Assembly: GCA_910589415.1 (NCBI GenBank)
Contig: OU342632.1
Location: forward strand, 48,969,341-49,033,340
From: Malachius bipustulatus
Lineage: Eukaryota > Arthropoda > Insecta > Coleoptera > Melyridae
Direction: 5' to 3'
Length of the DNA: 64,000 nt
Below are positions 60,601 to 64,000 of this stretch, in pieces (the first letter of the stretch is position 1; every line of letters begins with the position of its first letter). The position numbers and the translations under genes are program-made. The notes beneath the pieces are model-generated. The model had not been told where the DNA came from. It worked only from the letters and a program-made list of their open reading frames with translations, and did not search any database.

Positions 60601-63600
60601 CCTATGCTTGATAGTCTTCTTTGGTATGCTATTAGGTCTTATTAGATACCTCTAGGTAGTTGTTTTTAGATGTGACGAAATTTCCAACCATCTGAGTAAA
60701 AACGGAAGACGTAAAACCAACATCTCAGTGAGAGAGAGGAAAAAAATGTTCATTCTAAATGCGGTTTTACCTTTCGTTTGTAGGAAATTTTGTTTATTTT
60801 CTGGAATTGTTCCTGTTTTTATGATTAGTCAACTTCTAGCTTTCAAAGCAGACGGTCGCATGAAATAATTGATGGAATGTTAAACTAATACAGTTCCTAT
60901 GCGTGATAGTCTTCTTTAGTAGGCTATTAGGTCTTATTAGATACCACTAAGTAGTTGTTTTTAGATGTGACGAAATTTCCAACCATCTGAGAAAAACGGA
61001 AGACGTAAAACCAACATCTCAGTGAGAGAGAGGAAAAAAATGTTCATTCTAAATGCGGTTTTACCTTTCGTTTGTAGGAAATTTTGTTTATTTTCTGGAA
61101 TTGTCCCTGTTTTTATGATTAGTCAACTTCTAGCTTTCAAAGCAGACGGTCGCATAAAATAATTGATGGAATGTTAAACGTATACAAGTCCTTTGCGTGG
61201 TAGTCTTCTTTGGTAGGCTATAAGGTCTTATTAGATACCTCTAAGTAGTTGTTTTTAGATATGATGAAATTTCCAACCATCTGAGTAAAAACGGAAGTCG
61301 TAAAACCAACATCTCAGTGAGAGAGAGGAAAAAAATGTTCATTCTAAATGCGGTTTTACCTTTCGTTTGTAGGAAATTTTGTTTATTTTCTGGAATTGTT
61401 CCTGTTTTTATGATTAGTCAACTTCTAGCTTTCAAAGCAGACGGTCGCATGAAATAATTGATGGAATGTTAAACTAATACAGTTCCTATGCGTGATAGTC
61501 TTCTTTGATAGGCTATTAGGTCTTATTAGATACCTCTAAGTAGTTGTTTTTAGATGTGACGAAATTTCCAACCATCTGAGTAAAAACGGAAGACGTAAAA
61601 CCAACATCTCAGTGAGAGAGAGGAAAAAAATGTTCATTCTAAATGCGGTTTTACCTTTCGTTTGTAGGAAATTGTGTTTATTTTCTGGAATTGATCTTGT
61701 TTTTATGATTAGTCAACTTCTAGCTTTCAAAGCAGACGGTCGCATGAAATAATTGATGGAATGTTAAACTAATACAGTTCCTATGCGTGGTAGTCTTCTT
61801 TGGTAGGCTATTAGGTCTTATTAGATACCTCTAAGTAGTTGTTTTTAGATGTGACGAAATTTCCAACCATCTGAGTAAAAACGGAAGTCGTAAAACCAAC
61901 ATCTCAGTGAGAGAGAGGAAAAAAATGTTCATTCTAAATGCGGTTTTACCTTTCGTTTGTAGGAAATTTTGTTTATTTTCTGGAATTGTTCCTGTTTTTA
62001 TGATTAGTCAACTTCTAGCTTTCAAAGCAGACGGTCGCATGAAATAATTGATGGAATGTTAAACTATACAGTTCCTATGCTTGATAGTCTTCTTTGATAT
62101 GCTATTAGGTCTTATTAGATACCTCTAGGTAGTTGTTTTTAGATGTGACGAAATTTCCAACCATCTGAGTAAAAACGGAAGACGTAAAACCAACATCTCA
62201 GTGAGAGAGAGGAAAAAAATGTTCATTCTAAATGCGGTTTTACCTTTCGTTTGTAGGAAATTTTGTTTATTTTCTGGAATTGTTCCTGTTTTTATGATTA
62301 GTCAACTTCTAGCTTTCAAAGCAGACGGTCGCATAAAATAATTGATGGAATGTTAAACGTATACAGTTCCTATGCGTGATAGTCTTCTTTAGTAGGCTAT
62401 TAGGTCTTATTAGATACCTCTAAGTAGTTGTTTTTAGATGTGACGAAATTTCCAACGATCTGAGTAAAAACGGAAGTCGTAAAACCAACATCTCAGTGAG
62501 AGAGAGGAAAAAAATGTTCATTCTAAATGCGGTTTTACCTTTCGTTTGTAGGAAATTTTGTTTATTTTCTGGAATTGTTCCTGTTTTTATGATTAGTCAA
62601 CTTCTAGCTTTCAAAGCAGACGGTCGCATGAAATAATTGATGGAATGTTAAACTAATACAGTTCCTATGCGTGATAGTCTTCTTTGGTAGGCTATTAGGT
62701 CTTATTAGATACCTCTAAGTAGTTGTTTTTAGATGTGACGAAATTTCCAACCATCTGAGTAAAAACGGAAGTCGTAAAACCAACATCTCAGTGAGAGAGA
62801 GGAAAAAAATGTTCATTCTAAATGCGGTTTTACCTTTCGTTTGTAGGAAATTTTGTTTATTTTCTGGAATTGTTCCTGTTTTTATGATTAGTCAACTTCT
62901 AGCTTTCAAAGCAGACGGTCGCATAAAATAATTGATGGAATGTTAAACGTATACAGTTCCTATGCGTGATAGTCTTCTTTAGTAGGCTATTAGGTCTTAT
63001 TAGATACCTCTAAGTAGTTGTTTTTAGATGTGACGAAATTTCCAACGATCTGAGTAAAAACGGAAGTCGTAAAACCAACATCTCAGTGAGAGAGAGGGAA
63101 AAAATGTTCATTCTAAATGCGGTTTTACCTTTCGTTTGTAGGAAATTTTGTTTATTTTCTGGAATTGTTCCTGTTTTTATGATTAGTCAACTTCTAGCTT
63201 TCAAAGCAGACGGTCGCATGAAATAATTGATGGAATGTTAAACTATACAGTTCCTATGCTTGATAGTCTTCTTTGGTATGCTATTAGGTCTTATTAGATA
63301 CCTCTAGGTAGTTGTTTTTAGATGTGACGAAATTTCCAACCATCTGAGTAAAAACGGAAGTCGTAAAACCAACATCTCAGTGAGAGAGAGGAAAAAAATG
63401 TTCATTCTAAATGCGGTTTTACCTTTCGTTTGTAGGAAATTTTGTTTATTTTCTGGAATTGTTCCTGTTTTTATGATTAGTCAACTTCTAGCTTTCAAAG
63501 CAGACGGTCGCATAAAATAATTGATGGAATGTTAAACGTATACAGTTCCTATGCGTGATAGTCTTCTTTAGTAGGCTATTAGGTCTTATTAGATACCTCT

Positions 63601-64000
63601 AAGTAGTTGTTTTTAGATGTGACGAAATTTCCAACGATCTGAGTAAAAACGGAAGTCGTAAAACCAACATCTCAGTGAGAGAGAGGAAAAAAATGTTCAT
63701 TCTAAATGCGGTTTTACCTTTCGTTTGTAGGAAATTTTGTTTATTTTCTGGAATTGTTCCTGTTTTTATGATTAGTCAACTTCTAGCTTTCAAAGCAGAC
63801 GGTCGCATGAAATAATTGATGGAATGTTAAACTATACAGTTCCTATGCGTGATAGTCTTCTTTGGTAGGCTATTAGGTCTTATTAGATACCTCTAAGTAG
63901 TTGTTTTTAGATGTGACGAAATTTCCAACCATCTGAGTAAAAACGGAAGTCGTAAAACCAACATCTCAGTGAGAGAGAGGAAAAAAATGTTCATTCTAAA
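57611..64000 (+). repeat. Mixed-subtype satellite, right end (runs off the window)
   Basis: Part (57.8-59.0 kb) is paralogous to about 29.7-31.2 kb. An A-B'-F series with ATACCACTAAG and TTGATAGG occurs twice, at 59173 and 60941, a step of 1768 bp (6 monomers). At 62.3-63.9 kb a two-monomer unit tagged CCAACGATCT recurs at about 62452, 63042 and 63631, a step of 589-590 bp. No inversion and no unrelated insertion is seen. The array is still open at base 64000. Confidence 0.9.

Noticed and set aside
2870..64000. CRISPR array
   Set aside because: The repeats are about 295 bp, contiguous and without unique spacers, and the surroundings are eukaryotic retrotransposons.
7263..64000. CENP-B box in the monomer
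   Set aside because: The nearest candidate, TTTCGTTTGTAGGAAAT, fails the required internal A and the CGGG positions on both strands.

Overview
This window comes from an AT-rich animal genome, most likely an insect. It contains no host gene I can recognise. The insect call rests on an insect-type BEL/Pao LTR retrotransposon, a CR1/Jockey-like non-LTR retrotransposon, and many GTACCTA/TAGGTAC-rich stretches of the kind common in aphids and Lepidoptera. The species cannot be fixed from sequence alone.

Layout. Positions 1-2819 hold the 5' part of a BEL/Pao retrotransposon on the minus strand: a 314-bp 5' LTR, a primer binding site matching tRNA-Tyr, a long leader, and a Gag frame of 473 codons that runs off the left edge. 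A 50-bp unassigned junction (2820-2869) follows. From 2870 to the end the window is one head-to-tail satellite with a monomer of about 295 bp, roughly 174 monomer equivalents. It is broken by a 200-N gap (3559-3758), two copies of a dead, 5'-truncated non-LTR retrotransposon (3801-7262 and 32527-35988), and four copies of a 691-bp inverted-repeat-ended, MITE-like element (9027, 10896, 37753 and 39622).

Organisation at several scales. Monomers fall into recognisable subtypes, which I label with letters A-P. They are arranged in an 18-monomer higher-order repeat (HOR) of 5308 bp. It also appears as a 10-monomer (2950 bp) and a 13-monomer (3834 bp) form, both explained by unequal exchange between related monomers. 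Above this, a block of about 28.7 kb is repeated in tandem: 3759-23290 matches 32485-52604 almost base for base, including the dead retrotransposon with identical lesions and both MITE-like copies with their private variants. The only large difference is an extra pair of monomers (588 bp) in the second copy. Between the matching parts, 23.3-28.6 kb of the first copy is a separate expansion of one monomer subtype.

Interpretation. The window looks like centromeric, subtelomeric or other heterochromatic satellite that evolves by unequal crossing-over, with transposons caught up and copied as passengers. There is no gene network. The coding content is retrotransposon Gag, plus fragments of non-LTR ORF1 and ORF2 (endonuclease and reverse transcriptase). 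The N gap sits exactly at the left edge of the duplicated block, so a misassembly cannot be excluded for the largest-scale structure.
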